Shown here: one piece after another, positions 8,186 through 16,888 of the stretch
How positions within the stretch are numbered: position 1 is the first letter of the stretch
Layout of the letters: each line of letters opens with the position of its first letter
Source of the DNA: Thalassococcus profundi
GTDB taxonomy: Bacteria; Pseudomonadota; Alphaproteobacteria; Rhodobacterales; Rhodobacteraceae
Assembly: GCF_003344785.1 (NCBI RefSeq)
Contig: NZ_QPMK01000011.1
Location: forward strand, 1-58,643
Direction: 5' to 3'
Length of the DNA: 58,643 bases
Translations under genes and position numbers: made by a program
The notes under the pieces: generated by a model
Told to the model about the DNA's origin: nothing
What the model saw: only the letters and a program-made list of their open reading frames with translations
The model's database searches: none

Positions 8186-8877
8186 CGGCCCGCGATCCGG
8201 CGCGCCACGCGCCGCGCCAGCCATTCGGACAGGGCCAGCGCCAGCATCGCCACCGCCACCGACACCAGCACCAGCCGCAGCGCGGTGTCCTCGCCGCCCG
8301 GCACCTGCAGAAAGGCGTAGATTGCCGAGGGCACGGTCTGGGTCTGGCCGGGGATATTCGAGACGAAGGTGATGGTGGCGCCAAATTCGCCCATCGCCTT
8401 GGCAAAGGCCAGCACCGCCCCGGCGATCACGCCGGGTGCTATCAGCGGCAGGGTGACGGTGGCGAAGACCCGCAGTTTCGACGCGCCGAGCGTGGCTGCC
8501 GCCGCTTCGAGCTTCGGGTCCACCGCCTCGATCGCCAGCCGCATGGCGCGGACCATCAGCGGAAAGGCCATGATCGCCGCCGCCAGCGCAGCGCCGGTCC
8601 AGCGGAAGGCGAGCACGATGCCGAACCACTCCTCCAGCAGCTGCCCCACCGGGCCGCGCCGCCCGAAGGTCAGAAGCAGCAGGTAGCCGGTGACGACGGG
8701 CGGCAGGATCAGCGGCAGATGCACCAGTCCGTTGAGCAGGCTGCGGCCCGGAAACCGTCCCCGCGCCAGCAGATAGGCGGTGCCAAGGCCAAAGGGCAGC
8801 GCGGCCAGCGTTGCCCAGAACGCGACCTTCAGGGACAGCGCCACCGCCCGCCAGGCGTCTGGTCCGAGAAACTCCAT
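8182..8877 (-). CDS. modB: Molybdate ABC transporter permease
   Basis: A 231-residue inner membrane permease with five to six hydrophobic segments. The cytoplasmic EAA-type loop that docks the ATPase is visible as TLGASKLRVFATVTLPLIAP. The length fits ModB. It ends overlapping modC by 4 bases and starts 15 bases after the modA stop, so the three genes form one operon. It forms the channel through which ModA-delivered molybdate passes. Confidence 0.95.
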   Translation of the reverse strand: MEFLGPDAWRAVALSLKVAFWATLAALPFGLGTAYLLARGRFPGRSLLNGLVHLPLILPPVVTGYLLLLTFGRRGPVGQLLEEWFGIVLAFRWTGAALAAAIMAFPLMVRAMRLAIEAVDPKLEAAAATLGASKLRVFATVTLPLIAPGVIAGAVLAFAKAMGEFGATITFVSNIPGQTQTVPSAIYAFLQVPGGEDTALRLVLVSVAVAMLALALSEWLARRVARRIAGR

Positions 8878-8892
8878 GTGGACGCTGTTATC

Positions 8893-9660
8893 CTACTCGG
8901 GCGGCGCGACAAAGCCATGATCGGCGAGGATCGCCCGCGCCTCCGCGCCGCCCAGCCAGTCGAGGAAGGCCAGCGCCGCCAGCGGCGCGACCGCTTCGCG
9001 GGTGACGGCACCGGGATAGAGGATCGGCGGATGGCTGTCGGCGGCGAAGGTGCCCAGCACATGCACCCGCGGCTCGGCCCGGGCGTCGGTGGCATAAACG
9101 ATGCCCAGCGGCGCCTCACCCAGCGCCACCAGCGCCAGCGCCGCGCGCACGTTGTCGGTCTGCGCCACGCGGGGCGCCAGCGCGTCCCAGGTGCCGCGCG
9201 CCTGCAGCGCCGCCTTTCCGTAGATCCCCGCCGGCACCGCCTCGACCAGCGCCATGGCCAGCCGCTCCGAGGGACCGAGCCGTGCCGCGATGTCGAAACC
9301 GGGGGCCAGCACCTCCGGCGTGTTCGGGCCCGCGCCATGGGCCACGAGCACCAGACTGTTGCCCATCAGCACCCGGCGCGTCCCGTCGCGCAGCAGGCCC
9401 TGACCGGCAAGCCAGTCCATCCAGTCGGTATTGGCCAGGATCACGACATCCGCAGGCGCCCCCGCCGCGATCTGCCGGGCCAGCGCGGAGCTGCCCGCGG
9501 GCGCGATGGTGACGCCGTGGCCGGTCCCGGCGGTCCAGGCCTCGGCCGCCTCGGACAGCGCATCGCCCAGCGACGCGGCGGCGAAGACGGTGATGTCGGC
9601 GGCACGGGCCGGCCCGCAGAGGACCGCAAGGGCAAGCAGAAGGCGAAGCAGTCCGGACAT
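8893..9660 (-). CDS. modA: Molybdate-binding periplasmic protein
   Basis: A 255-residue substrate-binding protein. The first ~20 residues (MSGLLRLLLALAVLCGPARA) form a signal peptide. The mature protein starts ADITVFAAASLGDALSE, the ModA motif whose Ser helps bind molybdate, and GSSALARQIAAGAPADV follows as in family members. It is the first gene of modABC. The start at 9660 is fixed by the signal peptide; in-frame sequence upstream has shadow composition. It is divergent from the imuA-like gene, with about 120 bases between them. Confidence 0.95.
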   Translation of the reverse strand: MSGLLRLLLALAVLCGPARAADITVFAAASLGDALSEAAEAWTAGTGHGVTIAPAGSSALARQIAAGAPADVVILANTDWMDWLAGQGLLRDGTRRVLMGNSLVLVAHGAGPNTPEVLAPGFDIAARLGPSERLAMALVEAVPAGIYGKAALQARGTWDALAPRVAQTDNVRAALALVALGEAPLGIVYATDARAEPRVHVLGTFAADSHPPILYPGAVTREAVAPLAALAFLDWLGGAEARAILADHGFVAPPE

Positions 9661-9749
9661 GGCGGGCCTTTCGGAAGGACTGAAGCTTTGGTGGCAAAGC
9701 GCGGCTGCCTCTGCAACCGGCCTTTGGTCGCAGAGCGGATTCCACTTGA

Positions 9750-9764
9750 GAACAAAACACGAAC
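9750..9764 (+). promoter_or_regulatory. LexA (SOS) box, GAAC-N7-GAAC
   Basis: The direct repeat GAAC AAAACAC GAAC matches exactly the LexA operator known for alphaproteobacteria (GTTC/GAAC half-sites 7 bases apart). It lies 17 bases before the imuA-like start codon, the right place for repression by LexA. It is about 90 bases upstream of modA on the other strand. Confidence 0.85.
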
Positions 9765-9780
9765 GCATATACTCGACTCC

Positions 9781-10413
9781 ATGTCACACGCCCTGCTCAG
9801 CCGCGCCCCGCATCGCCCCGCCCCGGCGCTGTCGCTTCTGCCCGACCTGTCCCTGCCGCTGGGCCGGGTGCACGAGCTCTGCGGCCGGGCGCGGCGCACG
9901 CTGGCGCTGATGATCGCCGCGCAAGCCGGGGCGCCGGTGATCTGGATCGCGCCCGCCTGGGGGGTGGATACGCTCAACCCCGACGGCATGCAGCCATACC
10001 TGGCGCCGCGGGACGTGGTCTTCGTGCGGCCCGAACGCGCGGGCGACATGCTCTGGTGCATGGAGGAGGCGCTGCGCGCGGGCACCGTGCCGGTGGTGGT
10101 GGCGGACCTCTCCGACCCGCCCGCGATGACGCCGGTGCGCCGCCTGCACCTCGCCGCCGAGACCGGCTGCGGCGCGGGTCTCTGCCGCCCCATCGGCCTG
10201 CTGCTGACGCCGGGCACCGGCGGCGCGCCGGGGATCGAGACGCGCCTTGGCCTGGAACCGGCGCACACGGCGGGGCAAAGCGCCTGGACGCTGGAGCGGC
10301 TGCGCGCCCGCATGGCGCCGCACAAACGCTGGCAGGTGGACGCCCCCCGGGACGGAAGCGGGCTGTGCCAGCTGCGCCCCGACACCCGGAGCACGCCAGC
10401 GCCTGTCGCCTGA
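9781..10413 (+). CDS. imuA: ImuA-like SOS mutagenesis protein
   Basis: A 210-residue RecA/ImuA-like protein. The visible pattern is LLPDLSLPLGRVHELCGRAR, then a hydrophobic strand with APVIWIAP, then a strand and helix with DMLWCMEEALRAGTVPVVVADL and RRLHLAAE. This resembles the degenerate RecA fold of ImuA, which partners ImuB and DnaE2 in error-prone repair in other bacteria. A perfect LexA box at 9750-9764 supports SOS control. No imuB or dnaE2 gene follows; the downstream DNA holds CTCGAG palindromes and an MFS gene. Identity rests on sequence pattern plus the operator. Confidence 0.72.
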   Translation: MSHALLSRAPHRPAPALSLLPDLSLPLGRVHELCGRARRTLALMIAAQAGAPVIWIAPAWGVDTLNPDGMQPYLAPRDVVFVRPERAGDMLWCMEEALRAGTVPVVVADLSDPPAMTPVRRLHLAAETGCGAGLCRPIGLLLTPGTGGAPGIETRLGLEPAHTAGQSAWTLERLRARMAPHKRWQVDAPRDGSGLCQLRPDTRSTPAPVA

Positions 10414-10486
10414 CCCGCGGGCAGCGCGCCGGACAGTTCCGGAACAGCAGAACCCGCCGACGCCGATCGCGACACCGCTCCCAGAC

Positions 10487-10608
10487 CCAAAAAATCTCGA
10501 GATTTTTTGGACCGTTTTTCTCGAGAAAAACGCGCCTTGCGCAAACCTTCGATCTGCAGCCCCCCGAAAATCTCGAGATTTTCGGACCGATTTTCTCGAG
10601 AAACTCGG
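10487..10608. repeat. Double pair of CTCGAG-centred palindromes, locus 2
   Basis: Four inverted repeats centred on CTCGAG. They are 10487-10510 (24 bp, perfect, with A6/T6 arms), 10513-10532 (20 bp, perfect), 10564-10585 (22 bp, perfect) and 10587-10608 (22 bp, one mismatch). The order is A-tract type, T-tract type, a spacer of 31 bases, A-tract type, T-tract type. That is the same plan as 5878-5990 read on the other strand. It lies between imuA and an MFS gene on the same strand, so it is not limited to convergent gene ends. Confidence 0.9.
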
Positions 10609-10697
10609 CGCGCCGCCCACGACCGCCCGGTGCAAACGCACCCGCAAAGGTCGCATCCCGTCTCGACAGGCCCCGCGGCCCGTGGCTTAACACCTCA

Positions 10698-11945
10698 ATG
10701 CGCCTGCCCCTGTCCTTCACCGCCCTCTTCCTGTCGGTCATCCTGCTGCAGATCAGCTCGGGCGGCGTCGGGCCGCTCGATGCCTTGTCGGGCTTCGCGC
10801 TCGATTTCTCCACCGCCGAAATCGGCATGCTGGGCTCGGCGCATTTCGTCGGCTTCTTCCTGGGCTGCTGGATCGCGCCGCGGCTGATGGGATCGGTGGG
10901 CCACGCCCGCGCCTTCGCCGCCTTCACCGCGCTCGGCACCATCGGCCTGCTGGGCCACATGGTCGTGCTCGACCCCTATGCCTGGGCGCTGATGCGGATC
11001 GGCACGGGCATCTGCGTCGCCGGCTGCTACACGGTGATCGAGGCCTGGATGCAGGCCGAGGTCACCAACGAGACCCGCGGCCGCGCGATGGCCAGCTACC
11101 GGGTGGCAGACATGGGCGCGTCGCTGCTGGCACAGCTGCTCATCGGCGTGCTCGAGCCTGCGCATTACCTCAGCTACAACCTGCTGGCGATCTTCTGCTG
11201 CGCCGCGCTGCTGCCGCTGGCGCTCACCACCTCGAGGCAGCCCGAGATCCCCGCCGCCCCGCGCCTGCGCCCGCGGCTGGCCGTCGACCGCTCGCCGCTC
11301 GCGGCCGCCGGGGTGGTGGTGGCGGCGCTGAGTTCGGCCAGCTTCCGCATGGTCGGGCCGGTCTACGGCCAGGGCGTCGGGCTGGCCGTGGACCAGATCG
11401 CCTGGTTCCTCGCCGCCTTCGTCGCCGGCGGCGCGCTGTCGCAATATCCCGTCGGCTGGCTGGCGGACCGCTTCGACCGGCGCGCGGTGCTGATCTGGCT
11501 GTCGCTCGCGGCCATCGTCAGCTGCGCCACCACCGCGACGCTCACCGGGCTCAGTACGCCCGGCATCATGCTGACCGCGGCGATCTTCGGGCTCACCACC
11601 TTTCCGATCTACTCGGTCGCCTGCGCCCATGCCCATGACTTCGCCGACAGCACCGAGCGGGTCGAGCTTTCGGCCGCACTGATGTTCTGGTACGCGGTCG
11701 GCGCCATCGCGGCGCCCTACGTCGCCTCGGTGCTGATGAACGCCTTCGGCCCGCCGGCGCTCTTCGCGCTCATCGGGCTGGGACACGCAGTCCTCGTGGT
11801 CTTCGGCCTGGTCCGCATGCGCGCGCGCCCTGCCGCCGCCCGCACCCGTTACGTCTATGCGCCGCGCACCAGTTTCGTCATCGGACGCCTGCTGGGCCGC
11901 AGCCGCGAAACCAAAAAGTCCGACGGGACGGACGCCCGGCGCTGA
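10698..11945 (+). CDS. MFS transporter (YcaD-like)
   Basis: A 415-residue inner membrane protein with about twelve hydrophobic segments. The signs of the family are GSAHFVGFFLGCWIAPRLMG, GTGICVAGCYTVIEAWMQ and the loop GWLADRFDRRAVL between segments 8 and 9. This resembles the YcaD/UMF2 type of major facilitator, whose substrates are mostly unknown. The ATG at 10698 is chosen because the first membrane helix begins a few residues later and the in-frame DNA upstream is palindromic repeat. metG follows on the same strand 75 bases after the stop. Confidence 0.88.
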   Translation: MRLPLSFTALFLSVILLQISSGGVGPLDALSGFALDFSTAEIGMLGSAHFVGFFLGCWIAPRLMGSVGHARAFAAFTALGTIGLLGHMVVLDPYAWALMRIGTGICVAGCYTVIEAWMQAEVTNETRGRAMASYRVADMGASLLAQLLIGVLEPAHYLSYNLLAIFCCAALLPLALTTSRQPEIPAAPRLRPRLAVDRSPLAAAGVVVAALSSASFRMVGPVYGQGVGLAVDQIAWFLAAFVAGGALSQYPVGWLADRFDRRAVLIWLSLAAIVSCATTATLTGLSTPGIMLTAAIFGLTTFPIYSVACAHAHDFADSTERVELSAALMFWYAVGAIAAPYVASVLMNAFGPPALFALIGLGHAVLVVFGLVRMRARPAAARTRYVYAPRTSFVIGRLLGRSRETKKSDGTDARR

Positions 11946-12020
11946 GACCTCCCAGGCACTGGCCACCGCGCGCACCATCCGCTATGCCATCGCAAACCCT
12001 GAACTTCCGGGACGACCGAC

Positions 12021-13763
12021 ATGGCACGCCACCTCATCACCTCCGCGATCCCCTACATCAACGGGATCAAGCACCTCGGCAACCTCGTGGGCAGCCAGCT
12101 GCCCGCCGACCTTTTCGCCCGCTACCAGCGCGCCCGCGGGCACGAGGTGCTGTTCCTCTGCGCCACCGACGAACATGGCACCCCGGCCGAGCTTGCCGCC
12201 AAGAAGGCCGGCCAGCCGGTGGCCGAATACTGCCGCGAAATGCATGCGGTGCAGGCGAAGATCGCCGAGGGCTTCCGCCTCAGCTTCGATCACTTCGGCC
12301 GCTCCTCCTCGCCGCAGAACCACCGGCTGACCCAGCATTTCGCCGCGCGCCTCGCCGACCGCGGCCTGATCCGCGAGGTGTCCGAAACGCAGATGTATTC
12401 GCCCACCGATGGGCGCTACCTGCCCGACCGCTATATCGAGGGCACCTGCCCCAACTGCGGCTTCGACAGCGCCCGCGGCGACCAGTGCGACAACTGCACC
12501 AAGCAACTGGACCCGGTGGACCTGATCAACCCGCATTCGACCATTTCCGGCGCCACGGATCTGGAAATGCGCGAGACCACGCACCTCTACCTGCGGCAGT
12601 CCGAGATGCGGCAGCAGCTGCAGGACTGGATCGACAGCAAGGCTGACTGGCCGGTGCTCACCACCTCGATTGCCAAGAAATGGCTCAACGACGGCGACGG
12701 GCTGCAGGACCGCGGGATCACCCGCGACCTCGACTGGGGCGTGCCGGTGAAACGCGGCGATCAGGACTGGCCCGGCATGGAGGGCAAGGTCTTCTACGTC
12801 TGGTTCGACGCGCCCATCGAATACATCGCCTGCGCCCAGGAATGGCAGGAGGCCGGCAAAGGCCCCGCGCCCGAACCGGGCGCAGATAAAGACAGTGTCT
12901 GGGAACGCTGGTGGCGCACCGACAAGGGCGCGGAGGATGTGACCTACACCCAGTTCATGGGCAAGGACAACGTGCCCTTCCACACCCTCAGCTTCCCGGT
13001 CACGATCCTCGGGAGCGGCGAGCCGTGGAAGCTCGTCGACTACATCAAGAGCTTCAACTACCTCAACTACGAGGGCGGGCAGTTCAGCACCTCGCGCGGG
13101 CGCGGCGTGTTCATGGACCAGGCGCTCGAGATCCTGCCGGCGGATTACTGGCGCTGGTGGCTGCTGAGCCATGCGCCGGAATCCTCGGATGCCGAATTCA
13201 CCTGGGAGAATTTCCAGACCTCGGTGAACAAGGACCTCGCCGACGTGCTGGGCAACTTCGCCAGCCGCGTGACCAAGTTCTGCCGGTCGAAATTCGGCGA
13301 AGCGGTGCCAGAAGGCGGTGCGGAGGGCGCCCGAGAAGCCCAGCTCATCGACGACATCGCGACGGGCCTTGCCGAATACGAACGCCAGATGGAGGCGATG
13401 GAGGTCCGCAAGTCCGCCGCCGCCCTGCGTGCGCTCTGGGTGCTGGGCAACGAATACCTGCAGGAAGTCGCCCCCTGGACCACCATCAAGACCGACCCCG
13501 AGACCGCCGCGATGCAGATCCGCCTTGGTCTGAACCTCATCCGCTTCTACGCGGTGATCTCGCAGCCCTTCATCCCCGATGCCTGCGCCGAGCTGCTGGC
13601 GGCGATGCAATCCGAAGGCGCCGACTGGCCGGACGCCGCCGCCGCCGCCCTGCACGCCCTGCCCGCCGGCCACGCCTTCACCGTGCCCGACGTGACCTTC
13701 CGCAAGATCACCGATGCAGAGCGCGAAGAGTGGCAAACGCGGTTTTCGGGCAGGCGGGACTGA
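12021..13763 (+). CDS. metG: Methionine--tRNA ligase
   Basis: A 580-residue class I aminoacyl-tRNA synthetase that charges tRNA-Met in the cytoplasm. The HIGH-type motif is HLGN in [15 protein letters not shown] near residue 19. The zinc knuckle [17 protein letters not shown] is intact, and the KMSKS loop is replaced by [10 protein letters not shown] as in the MetG1 group. A C-terminal helical anticodon domain follows ([16 protein letters not shown]). Length fits a MetG without the C-terminal tRNA-binding extension. It is the last clearly conserved chromosomal gene before the decayed island starting near 13.9 kb. Confidence 0.96.
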   Translation: MARHLITSAIPYINGIKHLGNLVGSQLPADLFARYQRARGHEVLFLCATDEHGTPAELAAKKAGQPVAEYCREMHAVQAKIAEGFRLSFDHFGRSSSPQNHRLTQHFAARLADRGLIREVSETQMYSPTDGRYLPDRYIEGTCPNCGFDSARGDQCDNCTKQLDPVDLINPHSTISGATDLEMRETTHLYLRQSEMRQQLQDWIDSKADWPVLTTSIAKKWLNDGDGLQDRGITRDLDWGVPVKRGDQDWPGMEGKVFYVWFDAPIEYIACAQEWQEAGKGPAPEPGADKDSVWERWWRTDKGAEDVTYTQFMGKDNVPFHTLSFPVTILGSGEPWKLVDYIKSFNYLNYEGGQFSTSRGRGVFMDQALEILPADYWRWWLLSHAPESSDAEFTWENFQTSVNKDLADVLGNFASRVTKFCRSKFGEAVPEGGAEGAREAQLIDDIATGLAEYERQMEAMEVRKSAAALRALWVLGNEYLQEVAPWTTIKTDPETAAMQIRLGLNLIRFYAVISQPFIPDACAELLAAMQSEGADWPDAAAAALHALPAGHAFTVPDVTFRKITDAEREEWQTRFSGRRD

Positions 13764-13825
13764 CGTCCAGTCGGTCCCGCCAAGCGGTCCGATCGGGGTC
13801 GGGCCGGGCACCGCCGGACGGCATT

Positions 13826-13905
13826 GAGGGGGCAGCCCCCTCTGCCCGGCCGTTATTTGCACTTTTGAAACGCAACGCGGCGCCTCCGTCTCTGAAGGCG
13901 CCGCG
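13826..13905. terminator. Two hairpins after metG
   Basis: A GAGGGGGC-A-GCCCCCTC hairpin (13826-13842) is followed by a 10-bp stem CGCGGCGCCT / AGGCGCCGCG (13876-13905). Neither has a clear U-tract on the plus strand, so intrinsic termination is possible but not certain. They mark the boundary between metG and the recombinase remnant. Confidence 0.5.
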
Positions 13906-13934
13906 CTCAGCAAGATAGTGGTCAGCCGATCAAC

Positions 13935-14860
13935 TCAGCAAGCGATTCTGGTGACCCGTTGAGCGATCGCCTCGGGGTCATCGTCGCGCGCGCTGCCGGG
14001 GACGAGGCTGCCGAGGTCCGTCTCGATCACGGCTGCGACGCCATGTTTCGCCGCTGTGTCCGGCGTCAGCAAGATCCGGTGGACCAGCATGCCGAGAAAG
14101 CCGCGGGCCTGTTCGACGAGATCGGGATCGCCGAGAAGCGTCTCCATCTGGTGGACGACATCGGCGTAGACCTGGGCGATATCCACTTGGACAGCGTCCC
14201 GCGCGACCAGACGAGCCTTGGCCCTCGCAAGGCGGTCTTCGATCTCGGTGATCTTTCCATCGAGCTCTTCGGTCCGCGCCTTGAAGAGGTGATATGGCGC
14301 GCCCTGCTCAATGGAGGACATGATCTCCGTCAGGCGCGAACGAGCGTCCGCCCGGGCCGCCTTCAGGCCGGCGATCTCGCTCTCGATGTCGCTTGAACCG
14401 AGCTTCTCGCGCTCGGCAGCGACCGCGCTTTCGAACCGCGCGATGAACTCCGGCGAGAGGAAGGCCTCGCGCAGACACCCGAAGACCCGAGCCTCGATGC
14501 GCTTCTGCGAGATCGGAACCGCGTCGCGGCAGACCCGCTTGATCGCCTCGCGACATTGGAAGCTGGTTCGGTTGTGCTTGACGTAGGGCGCGCCGCAGCA
14601 CCCGCATACGAGCAGTCCGGAAAAGAGGTGCTGGCTCCGCCGGGCTCCACCAGGGTTGGACGCGGCTGTGCGCTGGCTGCTCCGTTGATCCAGTTCTTCA
14701 TGAACGGCGTCCCAGAGAGTCTGCGGCACGATGCGCAGCTGAGGAATCTCCACCTCCACCTCGTCCTGCGGCGTCAGGATGGTGCGCTTGGTCCCGGTTT
14801 CCGGGTGATAGCTTCGGGTCGTCGCACAGACGCGTGCGCGGCCGATGTAGAGGCGGTTGG
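13935..14860 (-). pseudogene. C-terminal remnant of a large serine recombinase
   Basis: The minus-strand frame encodes the recombinase and zinc beta-ribbon parts of a large serine integrase. LYIGRARV and a TGTKR segment lie at about 14860-14800, then VPQTLWDAVHEEL, then the zinc ribbon HLFSGLLVCGCCGAPYV with later Cys residues, then a long coiled coil and a C-terminal tail. The N-terminal catalytic domain with its Ser nucleophile is missing. Upstream of about 14860 no recognisable continuation is found in any frame. It cannot recombine as it stands. It marks an old integration event between metG and the accessory genes. Confidence 0.8.
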
Positions 14861-15106
14861 CCCTGCCACCCTGGTTTGTGTTGCTCCGTTTGCTGGTGGG
14901 AGAGCGTCGAGAGGATGTCCCTTTCGACCCCGTCGGGAGGCCGGCGCTGGTAGGTTAGGCAAGACGCGATTCTTTCGTGCAACACAGATGCGACACGGTA
15001 GAGCGGCGGGGTTCGCGAGTCGTTCGTGGGAGACCGAAGCTGCCACCTTGGCCGATTGCTGCCATTTGGGATTGACCGCCGGCAGCTTATCCACGATCCC
15101 TCCAGT

Positions 15107-16561
15107 ATGCTCCCATTCTCGACCGAGTTCCCTCTAATCCCCAGCGACAACCGGGCTGCCTTCGCGGCGGAAGTAGTCGCCTGGATCCGCGGCATGCAGC
15201 ATCAGACCGTGCTTTCGAGTAAGTCTGAGGCTGAGCTCGACGGAGCCAATGTTCACCTCCGCTCGCATACCGGCGAAGAACTCCGCATGCGGGAGTTGCG
15301 GACCGGCGATGACTGGACAGCCATCGGTATTCGACATGATCTTCCTGATGATCTCGGACGTGTGTGGCGAACGGAGTGCGTCCTGAAACGTGGTGCCGCA
15401 GAAGGTGGACAGGATTTGGTTCGCCTTCGCACCCAATGCATAGCTACGACGCCGGGCGCACGTTTGGATACTCCCAGGAAGCCCTACCTGATCAAAGCGC
15501 TCTTGAAGAACGGCTGGGGAGCCAGGGACCATCCGTTCAACGTCACTGATCAACCTCTTTGGATCGAGAACAACGATACCGGCCTCGCATTAGCGAAATC
15601 CGTGGTTCTGGGCGAAGCCGCAAAATGGCTTCCGACAGTCTATGTGTCTGCGACTGGGGTATCTTCTTGGTTCATCAGCCAGCAGGAAATTGAGAAACTG
15701 GCCTACGACCTCGGCGGGGTTGCCCATGTGGTTGTAGAGCCTGATCGAGCATTCTCTTTTCATCTCCGCGACAAGACGGATGGACGCAACGCCTACGGGG
15801 GAACGGTTGGATTGTCCGTGCCCGGACAGGGTATCGTCAGGCAATATTACCTCGGATGGCAGATCGCGGACGGTAAAGAGCTGGCTGCCGCGATTGTGGC
15901 AGCGGCGGTTACCCTTCGGAGCCAGATGCCGGCGTTCGGTTGGGACTGGACCGAACTGCAAGAGCAGGCTCTTCGTGTTCAGCGCGAACGTGAGAAGGAT
16001 AGTCTGACCGAGGCAGAATGGAACCAGCTGCATCAGGAGCAGGTCGACAACCTTCAGGACAAGGTCCGCGAGCTGGAGCAACAGCTGGATGCAACTCCGG
16101 CTGTGAGCATTGGGACAGATGAGGCGGAGTTCTCAACCGCGAATCTCGTTCATCGGATCGGCCCGGAGGTTTACCGGGGAGAAATTTCGGACAGACTGCG
16201 TTTTGCTGCAAAGACGACTTTGTCTCCCGCTGATCAGATCGGGCTGGATCCGAGGTCTAAGGCTATTCTGCAACGCGTTGTCGACCGTCTACCCGCGTCA
16301 CCCGCGCTTGAGGAGCTTTCCCAGGATCTCAACAGAGCAACCAAAGACCCGAAGCGCGTTGCCAGTGAGCTAACCACCCTCCTTGCGCGGCATGGGTATT
16401 CGGAGAAGTCCGACAACAAGCACGTCCGACTTGAAGCGAAAAAGGGCGTCCAAGGCCTCGATTCAATCACGCTTCCGAAGACGCCGAGCGAGAATAGGGG
16501 CCTCAAGAATCTTCGGAAGCAGATTGAGCGCACACTCGGCATCACCAAGCTCGGCGATTGA
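15107..16561 (+). CDS. Unrecognised 484-residue protein with HicA-like C-terminal domain
   Basis: I do not recognise the whole protein. The start used is ATG 15107 (MLPFSTEFPLI); the frame is open upstream to 15026 with poor composition. Residues ~1-290 form an alpha/beta region with the stretches YVSATGVSSWFISQQEIEKL, LGGVAHVVVE and AYGGTVGLSVPG. Residues ~295-345 form a Gln/Glu-rich coiled coil. The last ~74 residues (411-484) resemble a HicA mRNA-interferase fold: a helix with LLARHGY, a strand with NKHVRLE (His439 where HicA has its catalytic His), ITLPKTPSE, then a last helix. GC content and codon use are lower than in neighbours, and it lies between two broken genes. A defence or toxin role is possible but inferred. 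Confidence 0.7.
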   Translation: MLPFSTEFPLIPSDNRAAFAAEVVAWIRGMQHQTVLSSKSEAELDGANVHLRSHTGEELRMRELRTGDDWTAIGIRHDLPDDLGRVWRTECVLKRGAAEGGQDLVRLRTQCIATTPGARLDTPRKPYLIKALLKNGWGARDHPFNVTDQPLWIENNDTGLALAKSVVLGEAAKWLPTVYVSATGVSSWFISQQEIEKLAYDLGGVAHVVVEPDRAFSFHLRDKTDGRNAYGGTVGLSVPGQGIVRQYYLGWQIADGKELAAAIVAAAVTLRSQMPAFGWDWTELQEQALRVQREREKDSLTEAEWNQLHQEQVDNLQDKVRELEQQLDATPAVSIGTDEAEFSTANLVHRIGPEVYRGEISDRLRFAAKTTLSPADQIGLDPRSKAILQRVVDRLPASPALEELSQDLNRATKDPKRVASELTTLLARHGYSEKSDNKHVRLEAKKGVQGLDSITLPKTPSENRGLKNLRKQIERTLGITKLGD

Positions 16562-16888
16562 GCGAGCCATACGCCGCCGCAGCAGCTGGAGCAGATAGCC
16601 GGCGCACGACAGAAGCATTGCGCGACGATCGTGGACTGTCTCAACGTCGCCGTGTGTAGGACCGCTCTCGTGCGGGCGAAACACCTGGCTGCTGCCGGCA
16701 GCGACCTTACTCGCGATCTGCGTGTTGAGGGGGTCGATCTCGTCGAGGACTTGCTGGCCATCTCCTCGACTTCGAGGACGAGGCAGGGGCGCGGCTTGGG
16801 CCTGTCCTCCGTGCTTGACCTTCCGTGCCGGGAAGGACCCCTGGCGACCGACGCGGCACGGGCCACTGCGGGAAGTCATCCTCACGGC
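16562..16888. other. Stretch without a supported gene (decayed island DNA)
   Basis: About 330 bases between the HicA-like gene and the HNH remnant. A minus-strand frame here reads through with a helical, Gln/Glu-bearing stretch (VLDEIDPLNTQIASKVAAG) that could be the tail of a lost gene, but it has no start, no recognisable domain and no ribosome site. I treat it as debris at the island edge. Confidence 0.5.

Noticed and set aside
10441-10456. GAAC...GAAC pair near 10.44 kb as a second LexA box
   Set aside because: The spacing is 4 bases, not 7, so it does not fit the alphaproteobacterial operator.
5878-10608. CTCGAG palindromes as a CRISPR-like array
   Set aside because: Only two repeats per type at each locus, arms differ between copies, and spacers are not regular; no cas genes are present.
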